Shown here piece after piece: positions 26,047 through 34,624 of a stretch of DNA of 64,000 nt. Every line of letters begins with the position of its first letter. Positions within the stretch are counted from its first letter, which is position 1. Under the pieces are notes generated by a model. The model saw only the letters and a list, made by a program, of their open reading frames with translations, searched no databases and was not told the origin of the DNA. The stretch comes from Chelativorans petroleitrophicus (lineage in GTDB: Bacteria > Pseudomonadota > Alphaproteobacteria > Rhizobiales > Rhizobiaceae): positions 62,001 through 126,000 of the forward strand of contig NZ_JAODNV010000005.1 in NCBI RefSeq assembly GCF_025398195.1. The letters are read 5' to 3'. A program made the position numbers and the translations under genes.

Positions 26047-26469
26047 CTACTTGCCGAAATCAATGTCCGTGCGTGTCGTGGCCTTGAGGCTGTCCATGCA
26101 GAGGCCAGCCTCCACGCCGTCACAGACGGCGCCGCCATTGACGAGAATACGCCCGAGCTGGTCGCATTCCACGTCCGGCAGATCGAACTGACGCACCCGC
26201 GTTTCCCCGTCGGGCAGTTCCCTGAAGTTGAGGACCGTGAGCCGCTCGACCAGGCCTTCCGAGTTGAACAGGACCACCTCATAGGCGGCGTGCGTGATGT
26301 CCTCTCCCAGCCGGTTTGTCGCGACGAAGGTCAGCCGGCACGTGCCCTCGACGGGTGCGAGGCTGTTGAGTTCGATGGAGAGGGAAGGCTCTTCACCTTC
26401 CTGGGCAGTGGCATGCACGGTGCACGCCAGCAGCATTGCCGCAAGCCAGCCTGTGGACCGCCGGGTCAT
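26047..26469 (-). CDS. Secreted protein of unknown function in the haem operon
   Basis: A 140-residue protein with a signal peptide (RSTGWLAAMLLACTVHATAQ, cleavage near residue 22). The mature part is beta-rich (LSIELNSLAPVEGTCRLTFVATNRLG...AYEVVLFNSEGLVERLTVLNF) and has four cysteines (CRLTF, VECDQ, AVCDG, GLCMD) that could make two periplasmic disulfides. The function is unknown. It starts two bases after the receptor stop codon and precedes exbB, so it is a tightly linked part of the TonB haem-uptake operon. It may assist the receptor or the motor, but this is inference. Confidence 0.82.
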   Translation of the reverse strand: MTRRSTGWLAAMLLACTVHATAQEGEEPSLSIELNSLAPVEGTCRLTFVATNRLGEDITHAAYEVVLFNSEGLVERLTVLNFRELPDGETRVRQFDLPDVECDQLGRILVNGGAVCDGVEAGLCMDSLKATTRTDIDFGK

Positions 26470-26471
26470 GG

Positions 26472-28496
26472 TCAGCCTCCGAAGCGAAGCGTCGCACCAA
26501 CCTTCACCGACAGGCCGGGCTGGCTGAAAACCCCGTCGGATGTGTCGACCAGCGGGACGACGTATTCTTCATCGAAGAGGTTGTCGATGCGGAAGTCGAA
26601 CCGCAGATTCTCCGTCGCCTGATAGTTGGCGTAAATGTTCACTAGCGTGTAGTTCTCCGCGAAGGTCGATCCCTCAGGCGCCTCGTTGAATTGCACTTCG
26701 CCCCCGATGGTGAGACGTTCCTCCAGGAAGCGCATGCCGAGATCGGCGGTGATGCTGGTGGACGGAATGGTGGAAAGCGCGGTCCGGGTGCCGTCCTGCT
26801 GGATTTCATGCCCGTCAATGACCGACAGGCTCAGCCCGCCGAAAAACCGGCCGGCGTCATAGTAGCCCTCGAGCTCGAAGCCGTCGATTTCGGCGGCATA
26901 CACATTCTGATACTGGAAGCAGGGCGGACATCCGGGTGCGCCAAACACCATCTGGGTCGTGATGAAATCTTCCACATTGGTATGGAAATAGGCCGCCTTG
27001 AGCCGCAAGTCGTCGTCGACGTGCAGCAGGCCGCTTTGGGAATAATTCAGGCCGGCTTCCCAAGTCTTGCCGGTCTCGGGCCTGAGGCTGGGATTAGGCA
27101 GGAAGCGAAAAGAAAAAGCGCTAGGGTGAATGCCGCTGATGAAGGCTTCCGAGATATTTGGCGCTCGGTATCCTTCCGCGTAGGAGCCGTAGACCTGCAA
27201 CCCCGCGAGCAGTCCATCGCGGAAGGGCGATACCCCGACGCTGATGCGTGGTGAAATGCGATCGCCGGAGCTTTCGTCCGATGCCTTCAGTTCGTAGGCG
27301 TCGTACCGCAGCCCGGCCACAATCTCCAGCCAATCATAGGTGAGCTTGTCCTGGAGATAGGCGCCCCATAACGTGCGCTCGCCATTGGGATTGAAGAGAT
27401 CAGGGCTTCCGGCCTCGTCCGAGGTGAAGTCATCATACACCCAGTCGCCGCCAACGGTGAGTTCGTGCTCAACGGGGCCAGTCTCAAAGTATGACGTGTT
27501 CCAGATGTCGAAGCTCGACGTACGAAGATCATAGTCGGTCGGCACACCAGCTTCAGTTTCCGTAAGGCCCATTGAGTTGAACGAGCCCTTCACATTGAGG
27601 TTGAGCCACTTCTCTTCCTCATCCGTGATCTTGAACTCCCCGGTGAATTTCTGGTCCTTAAGCTCGTTGTCCGTCTCGTCGTCGCCGGACCACTCGTTCT
27701 GCGATCCAGTCCATCCAAGGTTCAGTTCGCTGAGGTCGGTCGGTCGGAAAGTTCCCTTGATATGGCCGCTCAGCACGTCGAAGCCGGAATAGTCCACGAT
27801 GTTGCCGGCGCCATCTTCATAGTTTCCGTAGTCGCGCCAGACGATGTTGCCGAGGATCGAGGCGCTATCAGTGAAGCGGTATGCGCCCGTTGCGCTCGTG
27901 GTCCAGCCGGAGCCGTTCGATTCATAGCGCGCCGTGGTCGAGAGCGCGTAGGTTTCATCTTCGTGCAGAAAGTCCTCGGCGGTCTTGGTCTGAAAATAGA
28001 CCACGCCGCCGATGGCGCCGGAGCCGAAGGTGTTGGCGCTGGGCCCGCGGATGACATCGACCTGCTTGAGAAGCACGGGGTCGATCCAGAACGCCCGTGG
28101 GGTCTCATGGCCGGCCTTGTGAAAATTCTGACGCGCGCCGTCGACAATCACGGAAACGCGGCCGGCATCTTGAAGCCCGCGAATGTTGACATTGCTGACG
28201 GACGGCCGCCCGTCGGAATAGATGCTGACGCCTGGAATGCCGAACAGGAGATCGTTTGGCGTGGTTGCCACACGCTGCTCCAGACGCTCCTCTCCTATAT
28301 GGCTGATGGAGGCCATAGTCTCGATCGGCGTCTCGTCCGTGCGGCTGACAACCGTGATTCTGTCAAGCAGCGTCGTGCCTGTGGGTTGCGCCTGATTCTG
28401 GGCCTCCTGTGCGGAAAGCCCCTGAACAGAAGAGATGGTCAGAACGGCCGCGCCGCCAAGCGCGGCCCTCATATGGCGAGCGGGAAGCCCTTTCAT
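26472..28496 (-). CDS. TonB-dependent haem/haemoglobin receptor
   Basis: A 674-residue outer-membrane receptor of the haemoglobin/transferrin/lactoferrin family (HmuR, ShmR, BhuA type). It has a signal peptide (cleavage near 29, SSVQGLSAQ), a TonB-box region (DRITVVSR), a plug (~55-170: PNDLLFGIPGVSIYSDGRPSVSNVNIRGLQD, VIRGPSANTFGSGAIGGVV), and a 22-strand-type barrel with a final Phe-ended strand (SVKVGATLRFGG). It is the first gene of the minus-strand operon and divergent from hemP, with an IRO box in the shared region. Confidence 0.95.
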   Translation of the reverse strand: MKGLPARHMRAALGGAAVLTISSVQGLSAQEAQNQAQPTGTTLLDRITVVSRTDETPIETMASISHIGEERLEQRVATTPNDLLFGIPGVSIYSDGRPSVSNVNIRGLQDAGRVSVIVDGARQNFHKAGHETPRAFWIDPVLLKQVDVIRGPSANTFGSGAIGGVVYFQTKTAEDFLHEDETYALSTTARYESNGSGWTTSATGAYRFTDSASILGNIVWRDYGNYEDGAGNIVDYSGFDVLSGHIKGTFRPTDLSELNLGWTGSQNEWSGDDETDNELKDQKFTGEFKITDEEEKWLNLNVKGSFNSMGLTETEAGVPTDYDLRTSSFDIWNTSYFETGPVEHELTVGGDWVYDDFTSDEAGSPDLFNPNGERTLWGAYLQDKLTYDWLEIVAGLRYDAYELKASDESSGDRISPRISVGVSPFRDGLLAGLQVYGSYAEGYRAPNISEAFISGIHPSAFSFRFLPNPSLRPETGKTWEAGLNYSQSGLLHVDDDLRLKAAYFHTNVEDFITTQMVFGAPGCPPCFQYQNVYAAEIDGFELEGYYDAGRFFGGLSLSVIDGHEIQQDGTRTALSTIPSTSITADLGMRFLEERLTIGGEVQFNEAPEGSTFAENYTLVNIYANYQATENLRFDFRIDNLFDEEYVVPLVDTSDGVFSQPGLSVKVGATLRFGG

Positions 28497-28616
28497 GCAA
28501 AACCCCAGATTTTCCGGCGTTATGCTGGCTGGCCTTGAAGTCGGGCTTGCTGGCTTGCCGCGCCCCCGCGGGCGAAGTTGAGTGAATTAGTCCGGTATTG
28601 CGCTTCCTAATTAACT

Positions 28617-28631
28617 TGATTATTGGTGTCA
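28617..28631. promoter_or_regulatory. RirA iron-responsive (IRO) box in the haem divergent promoter
   Basis: TGATTATTGGTGTCA matches TGA-N9-TCA exactly, and the flanks make it TTGA-N9-TCAA, the palindromic form of the rhizobial RirA operator. It lies between the receptor start (28496) and the hemP start (28706), so it could repress both transcription units when iron is plentiful. The rirA gene itself is encoded 4 kb to the right. Confidence 0.7.
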
Positions 28632-28705
28632 ACAAATCAGATCGCAATCACGACGCCGCCCAGCCAGCCATGTTGCCAGCCAGGCGCCAACGGAGGGCAT
28701 CGGAC

Positions 28706-28906
28706 GTGAACACACATCTCTCCTCGGGCTCTTCAAACCCGGTGCGGGAAACGGGAGACCGTGACCGCTTCGGCGAAGGGCCTGCCGTGCGCACCGTCAC
28801 CAGCGAGGAGCTTTTCCGGGGCACCACCGAGATTGCCATCAAACATGCAGGCGCATTCTACCGCCTGAGGATCACCAAACAGGGCAAGCTCATTCTCAAC
28901 AAGTGA
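28706..28906 (+). CDS. hemP: Haem uptake protein HemP/HmuP
   Basis: A 66-residue cytoplasmic protein. The HemP signature is clear in the C-terminal half: VTSEELFRGTTEIAIKHAG and YRLRITKQGKLILNK. HmuP in Bradyrhizobium is a co-activator of haem-receptor transcription, so a regulatory role is likely. The start is GTG (28706), with GGAGGG eight bases upstream; a longer ORF from 28598 has no support. It is the first gene of the rightward haem operon. Confidence 0.9.
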   Translation: MNTHLSSGSSNPVRETGDRDRFGEGPAVRTVTSEELFRGTTEIAIKHAGAFYRLRITKQGKLILNK

Positions 28907-28918
28907 GGCGAGGGGACC

Positions 28919-29983
28919 ATGACCGTCGAAGCGAAACTGGCGCCTGAGGATATCCGCAGGAAGCGCGCCGAAAATCCCAAGATGCGCGAGCGGGATCTTG
29001 CGCGCGTTCTCGGCATTTCGGAGGCGGAGTTGGTAGCCGCGCATTGCGGTTCTGGCGCCGTCCGGATCGAGCCTCGCGTGGCAGATTTTCTTACCGGCAT
29101 GGAGGCGGTGGGAACCGTGATGGCGCTGACGCGCAACGAAAGCGCGGTGCACGAAAAGATAGGCGTCTATGAGAAGGCGTCCGTATCCGTCTCCAGCGGC
29201 AACGCCGTCGTGCTCGGGGACGAAATCGATCTCAGGATCTTCCCCTCGCGCTGGGCGCATGCCTTCGCGGTGGAGAAACGCGATGGCGAGGAGGTACGCC
29301 ACAGCCTGCAGTTCTTCGACCAATCGGGCGATGCTGTCCACAAGGTGCATCTGCGCCCTGAATCCAATCTGCAGGCCTACAGAAAGCTGGTGGAAGAGCT
29401 GGCCGCTTCCGACCAGACGCCCGGCGTCAGCGTAAGCGAGATAAAGCCTGGCGAGGCCGCGCAGGAAGGTGGGCAGGCGGTTGCCGATACTCTGCGGGAG
29501 CGCTGGAGCGCCATGCAGGACGTGCATCAGTTTGTCGGTATCCTGCGGGCGCTCAAGCTTTCGCGCCAGCAGGCGGTGCGCATGATCGGCGAGGAATTCG
29601 CCTGGCAGATCGATGCGGGCTCTTTGCTGATAATGATGGAGCAGGTGGTGAACAGCCGCATCCCCATCATGTGCTTCGTGGGCAGCCGGGGCTGCATACA
29701 GATTCACTCCGGACCGATCGCAAACGTCAAGTCGATGGGCCCATGGCTTAATGTGATGGACCCGACATTCCACCTGCATCTGCGGCTCGACCACATCGCG
29801 GAGGTCTGGGCGGTGCGCAAGCCGAATTCTGACGGCCATGTCACCTCGCTGGAGGCTTATGACGCGGCGGGTCATCTCATCATCCAATTCTTCGGCAAGA
29901 GGCATGAGGGCGAAGACGAGCGCTCCGACTGGCGCACGCTCATGGAGGGCCTTCCCCGCCTGCCGCGGGCCACAGCGGCATAG
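28919..29983 (+). CDS. hmuS: Haem-degrading/haem-transfer factor HmuS
   Basis: A 354-residue cytoplasmic protein of the HemS/ChuX/HmuS family, which binds haem arriving through HmuTUV and transfers or degrades it. The two pseudo-repeats are visible: N-terminal ERDLARVLGISEAELVAAHCG with GTVMALTRNESAVHEKIG and HSLQFFDQSGDAVHKVHL; C-terminal MQDVHQFVGILRALKLSRQQA with NSRIPIMCFVGSRGCIQIHSG and LNVMDPTFHLHLRLDHIAEVW. It starts 12 bases after hemP. A possible division of labour with the IsdG-type enzyme at the other end of the locus is inferred. Confidence 0.95.
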   Translation: MTVEAKLAPEDIRRKRAENPKMRERDLARVLGISEAELVAAHCGSGAVRIEPRVADFLTGMEAVGTVMALTRNESAVHEKIGVYEKASVSVSSGNAVVLGDEIDLRIFPSRWAHAFAVEKRDGEEVRHSLQFFDQSGDAVHKVHLRPESNLQAYRKLVEELAASDQTPGVSVSEIKPGEAAQEGGQAVADTLRERWSAMQDVHQFVGILRALKLSRQQAVRMIGEEFAWQIDAGSLLIMMEQVVNSRIPIMCFVGSRGCIQIHSGPIANVKSMGPWLNVMDPTFHLHLRLDHIAEVWAVRKPNSDGHVTSLEAYDAAGHLIIQFFGKRHEGEDERSDWRTLMEGLPRLPRATAA

Positions 29984-29990
29984 GACTCCG

Positions 29991-30875
29991 ATGCTACGAA
30001 AATTGAACCTCGGAAGCTTCCTGCTGGCCGCCCTTTTTCTGTCCGTACCGGTGAGGGCTGCATACGATCTGCCCGAACCTTTTGAGGACGCCTCTCGCCT
30101 TGTCACGATCGGCGGCTCGCTCACCGAGATCGTCTATGCCCTGGGCGAGGAGGAGCGGCTGATCGCACGGGATACGACCAGCGACTTTCCGCCGGAGGCT
30201 GCCGAATTGCCTGATATCGGCTACATGCGCCAGCTTGCCCCGGAAGGCGTTCTCTCCGTGGCCCCGAGCGCCATCCTCGCGCTGGAAGGCAGCGGGCCGC
30301 CCGAAACGATGAACGTGCTTGTAAAAGCGAGCGTACCTCTGGTGCTGGTGCCGGAAAAGTTTGATCGCGACGGCATCCTGACGAAGATCCGCTATGTCGG
30401 CGCCGCGCTTGGGCAGAACGGAAAGGCAGAAAGTCTTGCTGCTCAGGTGGCGAGCGAGATCGCGGCGGCGGAGGGTCTGACCGAGCGTATAGCCGAGCGC
30501 AAGCGCGTGCTTTTCATTCTGAGCCTGCAGGGCGGCCGGATTCTCGCCTCAGGCACGGACACGGCCGCGGACGGTATCATCAGCATGGCCGGCGGGCTCA
30601 ACGCGATGGACGCGTTCTCCGGCTACAAGCCCGTATCCGATGAGGCGATCATCGAGGCGCAGCCGGATGTCATCCTGATGATGGATCGCGGCGGCGATCT
30701 CGACATAAGTGATGCTGAGCTGTTCTCGAACGTGGCCATCGCCGCCACGCCCGCCGGACAAAGGCGCGCGGTCATTCGCATGGATGGAAGCTATCTGCTT
30801 GGCTTTGGTCCACGCACGGCCGGAGCCGTTCGGGAACTCGCCGCCGCTCTCTATGGGCCTCTGGCAGTGAAGTGA
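29991..30875 (+). CDS. hmuT: Haem ABC transporter, periplasmic binding protein HmuT
   Basis: A 294-residue periplasmic protein with a signal peptide (FLLAALFLSVPVRAA, cleavage near 23) and a BtuF-like fold: RLVTIGGSLTEIVYALGEEERLIARDTT, then PDIGYMRQLAPEGVLSVAPSAILA, and in the second lobe SLQGGRILASGTDTAADGII. It delivers haem to HmuU. The ATG at 29991 is eight bases after the hmuS stop; longer frames overlap hmuS. Confidence 0.95.
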   Translation: MLRKLNLGSFLLAALFLSVPVRAAYDLPEPFEDASRLVTIGGSLTEIVYALGEEERLIARDTTSDFPPEAAELPDIGYMRQLAPEGVLSVAPSAILALEGSGPPETMNVLVKASVPLVLVPEKFDRDGILTKIRYVGAALGQNGKAESLAAQVASEIAAAEGLTERIAERKRVLFILSLQGGRILASGTDTAADGIISMAGGLNAMDAFSGYKPVSDEAIIEAQPDVILMMDRGGDLDISDAELFSNVAIAATPAGQRRAVIRMDGSYLLGFGPRTAGAVRELAAALYGPLAVK

Positions 30876-30877
30876 GC

Positions 30878-31972
30878 ATGCTGTCTGCGCGAACGATCCT
30901 CTTCCGGCGCTTGGAAGCCGTGCCTGAGGGTGACCGCTCGGCGCGGGCGCGGCTAGCGCTTCTGGTGCTTGCGGCCATGCTTGTCGTCGTCGCAAGCCTC
31001 AGCGTAGCCACCGGTGCTTCCGATGCCTCGCTGACAGCGGTGGTCAAATGGTGGCTGGGGCTGGTGCCGGAAGACACTCTGTCCCAGCGCGACCGGATTG
31101 TTATTCAGGAAATCCGTCTGCCACGAACGGCACTCGGCATCCTTGTGGGAGCGGCGCTGGCCGTCTCGGGAGCGCTGATGCAGGGCCTGTTCCGCAATCC
31201 GCTTGCCGATCCGGGAATTGTCGGCGTCTCCGCGGGCGCCGGGCTGGGCGCAATTGCGGTGATCGTGCTCGGCGGCACCGTGCTCGGTCCCGTGGTGTCG
31301 CTGTTCGGCATCTATGCCCTGCCGCTTGCGGCCTTCAGCGGCGGGCTGGCCACCACCCTGCTTCTTTATCGTGTCGCCACGCGGCGCGGCCAGACCTCGA
31401 TCGCCACCATGCTGCTTGCCGGCATTGCTCTGGCGGCGCTTTCCGGTGCGCTGTCCGGAATCCTTGTCTATCTCGCGGATGACCGGCAGCTGCGCGATCT
31501 CACCTTCTGGGCGCTCGGCTCGCTCGGCGGCGCCACCTGGACGAAAATCCTTGCGGCCGGGCCGGTCATCGCTCTCGCGTTCGTGGCTACTCCTTTACTT
31601 GCGCGCGGCCTCGATGCCCTGGCTCTGGGCGAGGCTTCCGCGCGCCATTTGGGCGTTCCGGTCCAACGCCTCAAGGCAGCCGCCATTCTCTCGGTAGCGG
31701 CGGCGACAGGCGCCTCCGTCGCCGTCTCGGGCGGCATCGGCTTCATCGGAATCGTGGTGCCGCATCTGTTGCGGCTGATAATCGGCCCGGACCATCGCTT
31801 CCTGCTGCCGGCCTCGGCGCTTCTGGGCGCAAGCCTGCTTCTGCTTGCCGATTCCGTCAGCCGCACGATCGTCCCGCCGGCGGAGCTGCCCATCGGCATC
31901 GTCACGGCGGTCTTCGGTGCGCCCTTCTTCCTGTGGGTGCTTCTGCGCCGCCGCGGCGTTCTCGATCTGTGA
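30878..31972 (+). CDS. hmuU: Haem ABC transporter permease HmuU
   Basis: A 364-residue FecCD-type permease with about ten membrane helices. The signature blocks are present: IRLPRTALGILVGAALAVSGALMQGLFRNPLADPGIVGVSAGAG near the N-terminus and GGIGFIGIVVPHLLRLIIGPDHR in the cytoplasmic loop that contacts the ATPase. The ATG at 30878 is used; a GTG at 30872 that overlaps the hmuT stop is an alternative. It forms the import channel with HmuV. Confidence 0.95.
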   Translation: MLSARTILFRRLEAVPEGDRSARARLALLVLAAMLVVVASLSVATGASDASLTAVVKWWLGLVPEDTLSQRDRIVIQEIRLPRTALGILVGAALAVSGALMQGLFRNPLADPGIVGVSAGAGLGAIAVIVLGGTVLGPVVSLFGIYALPLAAFSGGLATTLLLYRVATRRGQTSIATMLLAGIALAALSGALSGILVYLADDRQLRDLTFWALGSLGGATWTKILAAGPVIALAFVATPLLARGLDALALGEASARHLGVPVQRLKAAAILSVAAATGASVAVSGGIGFIGIVVPHLLRLIIGPDHRFLLPASALLGASLLLLADSVSRTIVPPAELPIGIVTAVFGAPFFLWVLLRRRGVLDL

Positions 31973-31981
31973 GCAGAATTC

Positions 31982-32773
31982 ATGATCGAAGCCAGCAGCC
32001 TCACCGTCTCCATCGGCCACAAGCTCATCCTGAGCGGCGTGGACTTTGCCGCCCGGCCCGGCGAGGTGACCGCCGTGGTGGGTCCAAACGGCTCGGGAAA
32101 ATCGACGCTGATCAAGGCGCTTTCAGGCGATCTGCCCTATGGCGGCAGCATTACACTCAACGGGCGGGAGCTCTCTTCGATGCGGCCTGCCGAAGCGGCG
32201 GCGCTGCGCGCCGTGCTGCCGCAGGCGGCAAGCCTGTCCTTTCCCTACACGGTGCGCGAAGTGGTTCGGCTCGGGATTCTCGGCGGGCACTCCGGAACGC
32301 TTCCCCACCAGGAGCAGAGCCTACCGGAGCGCGCATTAGCCAGGGTCGATCTGGCGGGATTTGCCGGCCGCTATTACCAGGAGCTTTCAGGAGGCGAGCA
32401 GCAGCGTGTACAGTTGGCGCGCGTGCTTTGCCAGGTCTGGAAGCCGGTGCTTGACGGCCAGCCGCGCTATCTGCTTCTTGACGAGCCCGTTTCGAGCCTC
32501 GACATCAAGCATCAGCTTCTTGTGATGCGGATCGCCCGCGCTTTTGCCGGGGAGGGCGGCGGCGTGATTGCCGTTCTGCACGATCTGAACCTGATGGCCG
32601 CCTGCGCCGATCGCGCCGTAGTCATGAAGAACGGCCGTGCCGTGGCAGCCGGAACGCCGGCGGACGTGATGCGGAACGGGTTGTTGTCCGATGTGTTCGA
32701 TTGCGCGCTGAAAGTGGGCGTCGTGCCTCAAGGCGCAACGCCTTTCGTGCTGCCTCAGACCGCGGAAGAGTAG
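31982..32773 (+). CDS. hmuV: Haem ABC transporter ATPase HmuV
   Basis: A 263-residue ABC ATPase. Walker A is GPNGSGKST (34-42), the signature is LSGGEQQRVQLARVL, and Walker B is YLLLDEPVSSLD, followed by the switch His in VLHDLNLM. An insert (KPVLDGQPRY) just before Walker B is common to rhizobial HmuV. It powers haem import through HmuU and closes the hemP-hmuSTUV operon. Confidence 0.96.
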   Translation: MIEASSLTVSIGHKLILSGVDFAARPGEVTAVVGPNGSGKSTLIKALSGDLPYGGSITLNGRELSSMRPAEAAALRAVLPQAASLSFPYTVREVVRLGILGGHSGTLPHQEQSLPERALARVDLAGFAGRYYQELSGGEQQRVQLARVLCQVWKPVLDGQPRYLLLDEPVSSLDIKHQLLVMRIARAFAGEGGGVIAVLHDLNLMAACADRAVVMKNGRAVAAGTPADVMRNGLLSDVFDCALKVGVVPQGATPFVLPQTAEE

Positions 32774-32816
32774 GGGTCTGCTGTGAGCAATTCCGGGAAA
32801 GTTTCAGCCGGTCCGA

Positions 32817-33278
32817 CTAAGTGACCGTAGCGGGAATTTCCGGCAACGCCTCGATGCCGAGCAGGTCGCGCATGTTGGGCCGCGCATCCACGATGTCGCG
32901 GATGGAGTAGGAAGAAAGCACCTCGAAGAAGGCGCCCAGCGCCTCGCGAAGGGCTTGGTTGAGACCGCAGCTGTCAACGAGCGGACAGTCCGAATCCGCC
33001 TCGAAGCACTCCGCCATGGTAAAGTTGTCTTCCGTGACGCGAATGACGTCGAAGAGGCTTATCTCCTCGGCGGGCTTGGCGAGCCGCACACCGCCATTGC
33101 GGCCGCGCACGGTCTGCACAAGCCCGGCTTCCACCAGCGGCTGAAGGATTTTGAACAGGAACAGATCGGACAGCGAATAGGCCTTTGCGATATCCGGAAT
33201 GCGGCTCAGACGTCCCTCGTTGGCCGCACAATACATGAGGATGCGGATCGCATAGTTCGTTTGCCGGGTCAGACGCAT
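32817..33278 (-). CDS. rirA: Iron-responsive regulator RirA (Rrf2 family)
   Basis: A 153-residue DNA-binding repressor beginning MRLTRQTNYAIRILMYCAAN, the RirA start. The wing-helix region (SRIPDIAKAYSLSDLFLFKILQPLVEAGLVQTVRGRNGGV) and three cysteines (C91, C98, C104, in ECFEADSDCPLVDSCG) that hold the Fe-S cluster are intact. RirA represses iron uptake in rhizobia when iron is sufficient. The gene is convergent with hmuV; an Irr-like element and an IRO box lie upstream. It is the natural regulator of the adjacent haem locus. Confidence 0.96.
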   Translation of the reverse strand: MRLTRQTNYAIRILMYCAANEGRLSRIPDIAKAYSLSDLFLFKILQPLVEAGLVQTVRGRNGGVRLAKPAEEISLFDVIRVTEDNFTMAECFEADSDCPLVDSCGLNQALREALGAFFEVLSSYSIRDIVDARPNMRDLLGIEALPEIPATVT

Positions 33279-33341
33279 GGCGGTCCTTTCGCATTCCCGG
33301 TTGCGACGGAACCGGGCTCCGCTCTCAATATGGACTAAAGA

Positions 33342-33356
33342 TTAGAACAATTCCAG
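33342..33356. promoter_or_regulatory. Irr-type (ICE-like) element upstream of rirA
   Basis: TTAGAACAATTCCAG contains TTAGAA-N3-TTC, the left half and centre of the rhizobial ICE motif (TTTAGAA-N3-TTCTAAA); the right half is imperfect (TTCCAG for TTCTAA). It lies 64 bases before the rirA start codon. Irr control of rirA is known from other rhizobia. Confidence 0.45.
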
Positions 33357-33374
33357 AGAGCAGTCATAAAAACT

Positions 33375-33389
33375 TGATCTTTGTAATCA
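33375..33389. promoter_or_regulatory. IRO box upstream of rirA
   Basis: TGATCTTTGTAATCA matches TGA-N9-TCA, with TTGA on the left flank. It is 97 bases upstream of the rirA start codon, between rirA and the end of the sugar-kinase gene, and fits autoregulation by RirA. Confidence 0.55.
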
Positions 33390-33465
33390 GCAAAGGTGAT
33401 GACGCATCGCGCTGGCCACACTGCTGGCGCCCCAGCACACCGGAGATCGCCAAGATTGCCAGCCG

Positions 33466-34395
33466 CTATGACTGATTGAAGGCTTCGCGCAGGACCTCAA
33501 ACGGCGCAAGCGCGCCATGCACCTGAATCACCGCCGCTGCGACGCGGTGGGCGCGGCGGACGGCCGCCTCTGGAGCATCGCCCGCGAGCCGGGCGGCGAG
33601 ATACGCGCCATTGAAGGAATCGCCCGCGCCGGTGGTGTCGACCGGGTTTGCGACCGGTTCCGCTCCGATCACCGATTCCTTTCCGTCCGCGAAGAGGACC
33701 ACCGGGTCGGAACCGTTCTTGACGACCACTTCGCCGACGCCGGCATCCCGCATGCGGCGCACGGTGGCTTGCGGGTCGGCATCGCCATAAAGAGATTCTT
33801 CGTCAGGGAAGGTGGGCAATGCGATGTCGCACAACGCAAGCGCCTTGTCGAACGCCGCACGCGCGGCGTCCTCCGCGGTCCAAAGCCGCGACCGGTAATT
33901 GGGATCGAAGGCAATACGGCTGCCCGATTGGCGCGCTTCCCGGATCGTCGCGAACAGCGTCTTGCGCGCGTCCTCCTCGAGAATTGCCAAAGTTATCCCG
34001 GAAAAATAGATAAGTCGCCGGTTTTCCAGACTTTTTTTCAGTGCGGCCTTGTCGTCGGCAAGCAGGCGCGCGGCGGAATCGGCCCGCCAATAGGTGAACG
34101 AGCGTTCGGCCCCCGTCAACGTGATCGCATAAAGCCCGGGCCTTCGTCCGGGGATGACCGGGCTTGCAGCCGTTCCGATGCCGTTTTCCGCAAAGAATGC
34201 CTTTTGCTGAACGGAGAAGGGATCGTCCCCGAAGGCGCTTACATAGTCGGCCGGCATGGATTCAGGTGTGAGCGCCCGAATGGCCCAAAGCGTGTTGAAG
34301 GTGTCGCCGGCATAGCCGAGGCGCCAGTTGCTGTTCTTCCCGCCGGAAAGCTCCAGCATGCACTCGCCGATCGACACTACGCCGCCCTTCCTCAT
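33466..34395 (-). CDS. kdgK: PfkB-family sugar kinase, 2-keto-3-deoxygluconate kinase-like
   Basis: A 309-residue ribokinase-fold enzyme. It has the N-terminal glycine-rich start (VVSIGECMLELSG, GYAGDTFNTLWAI) and the C-terminal anion hole with catalytic Asp, NPVDTTGAGDSFNGAYLAARL. GYAGDTFNTLW and the YAITLTGAERSFTYWRADSAAR block are typical of KDG kinases, which phosphorylate 2-keto-3-deoxygluconate in sugar-acid breakdown. The substrate is inferred from these blocks, as no pathway neighbours are present. AGAGGG precedes the ATG. Confidence 0.88.
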   Translation of the reverse strand: MRKGGVVSIGECMLELSGGKNSNWRLGYAGDTFNTLWAIRALTPESMPADYVSAFGDDPFSVQQKAFFAENGIGTAASPVIPGRRPGLYAITLTGAERSFTYWRADSAARLLADDKAALKKSLENRRLIYFSGITLAILEEDARKTLFATIREARQSGSRIAFDPNYRSRLWTAEDAARAAFDKALALCDIALPTFPDEESLYGDADPQATVRRMRDAGVGEVVVKNGSDPVVLFADGKESVIGAEPVANPVDTTGAGDSFNGAYLAARLAGDAPEAAVRRAHRVAAAVIQVHGALAPFEVLREAFNQS

Positions 34396-34624
34396 ACTCT
34401 AGCCCTCTGTAATGGAACAGCCGCGCATAGCACGTTGCAGGAAGCTGGCCAACGGCATTCGCCATCGTGTGAGGGGCGTGTTACGTTCGCGTTCAATTCC
34501 GGCCAGACGTTTCCTGCTGGCAAGTGTCGGATTCCGCTTCGCTCGGGCGTCCTTTGGGCGTTGACACCCCGGAAAGTTGCGGTGGTTGCGGGGGCGCAGG
34601 CGTCAAAGATTGAAGGACGAAACC

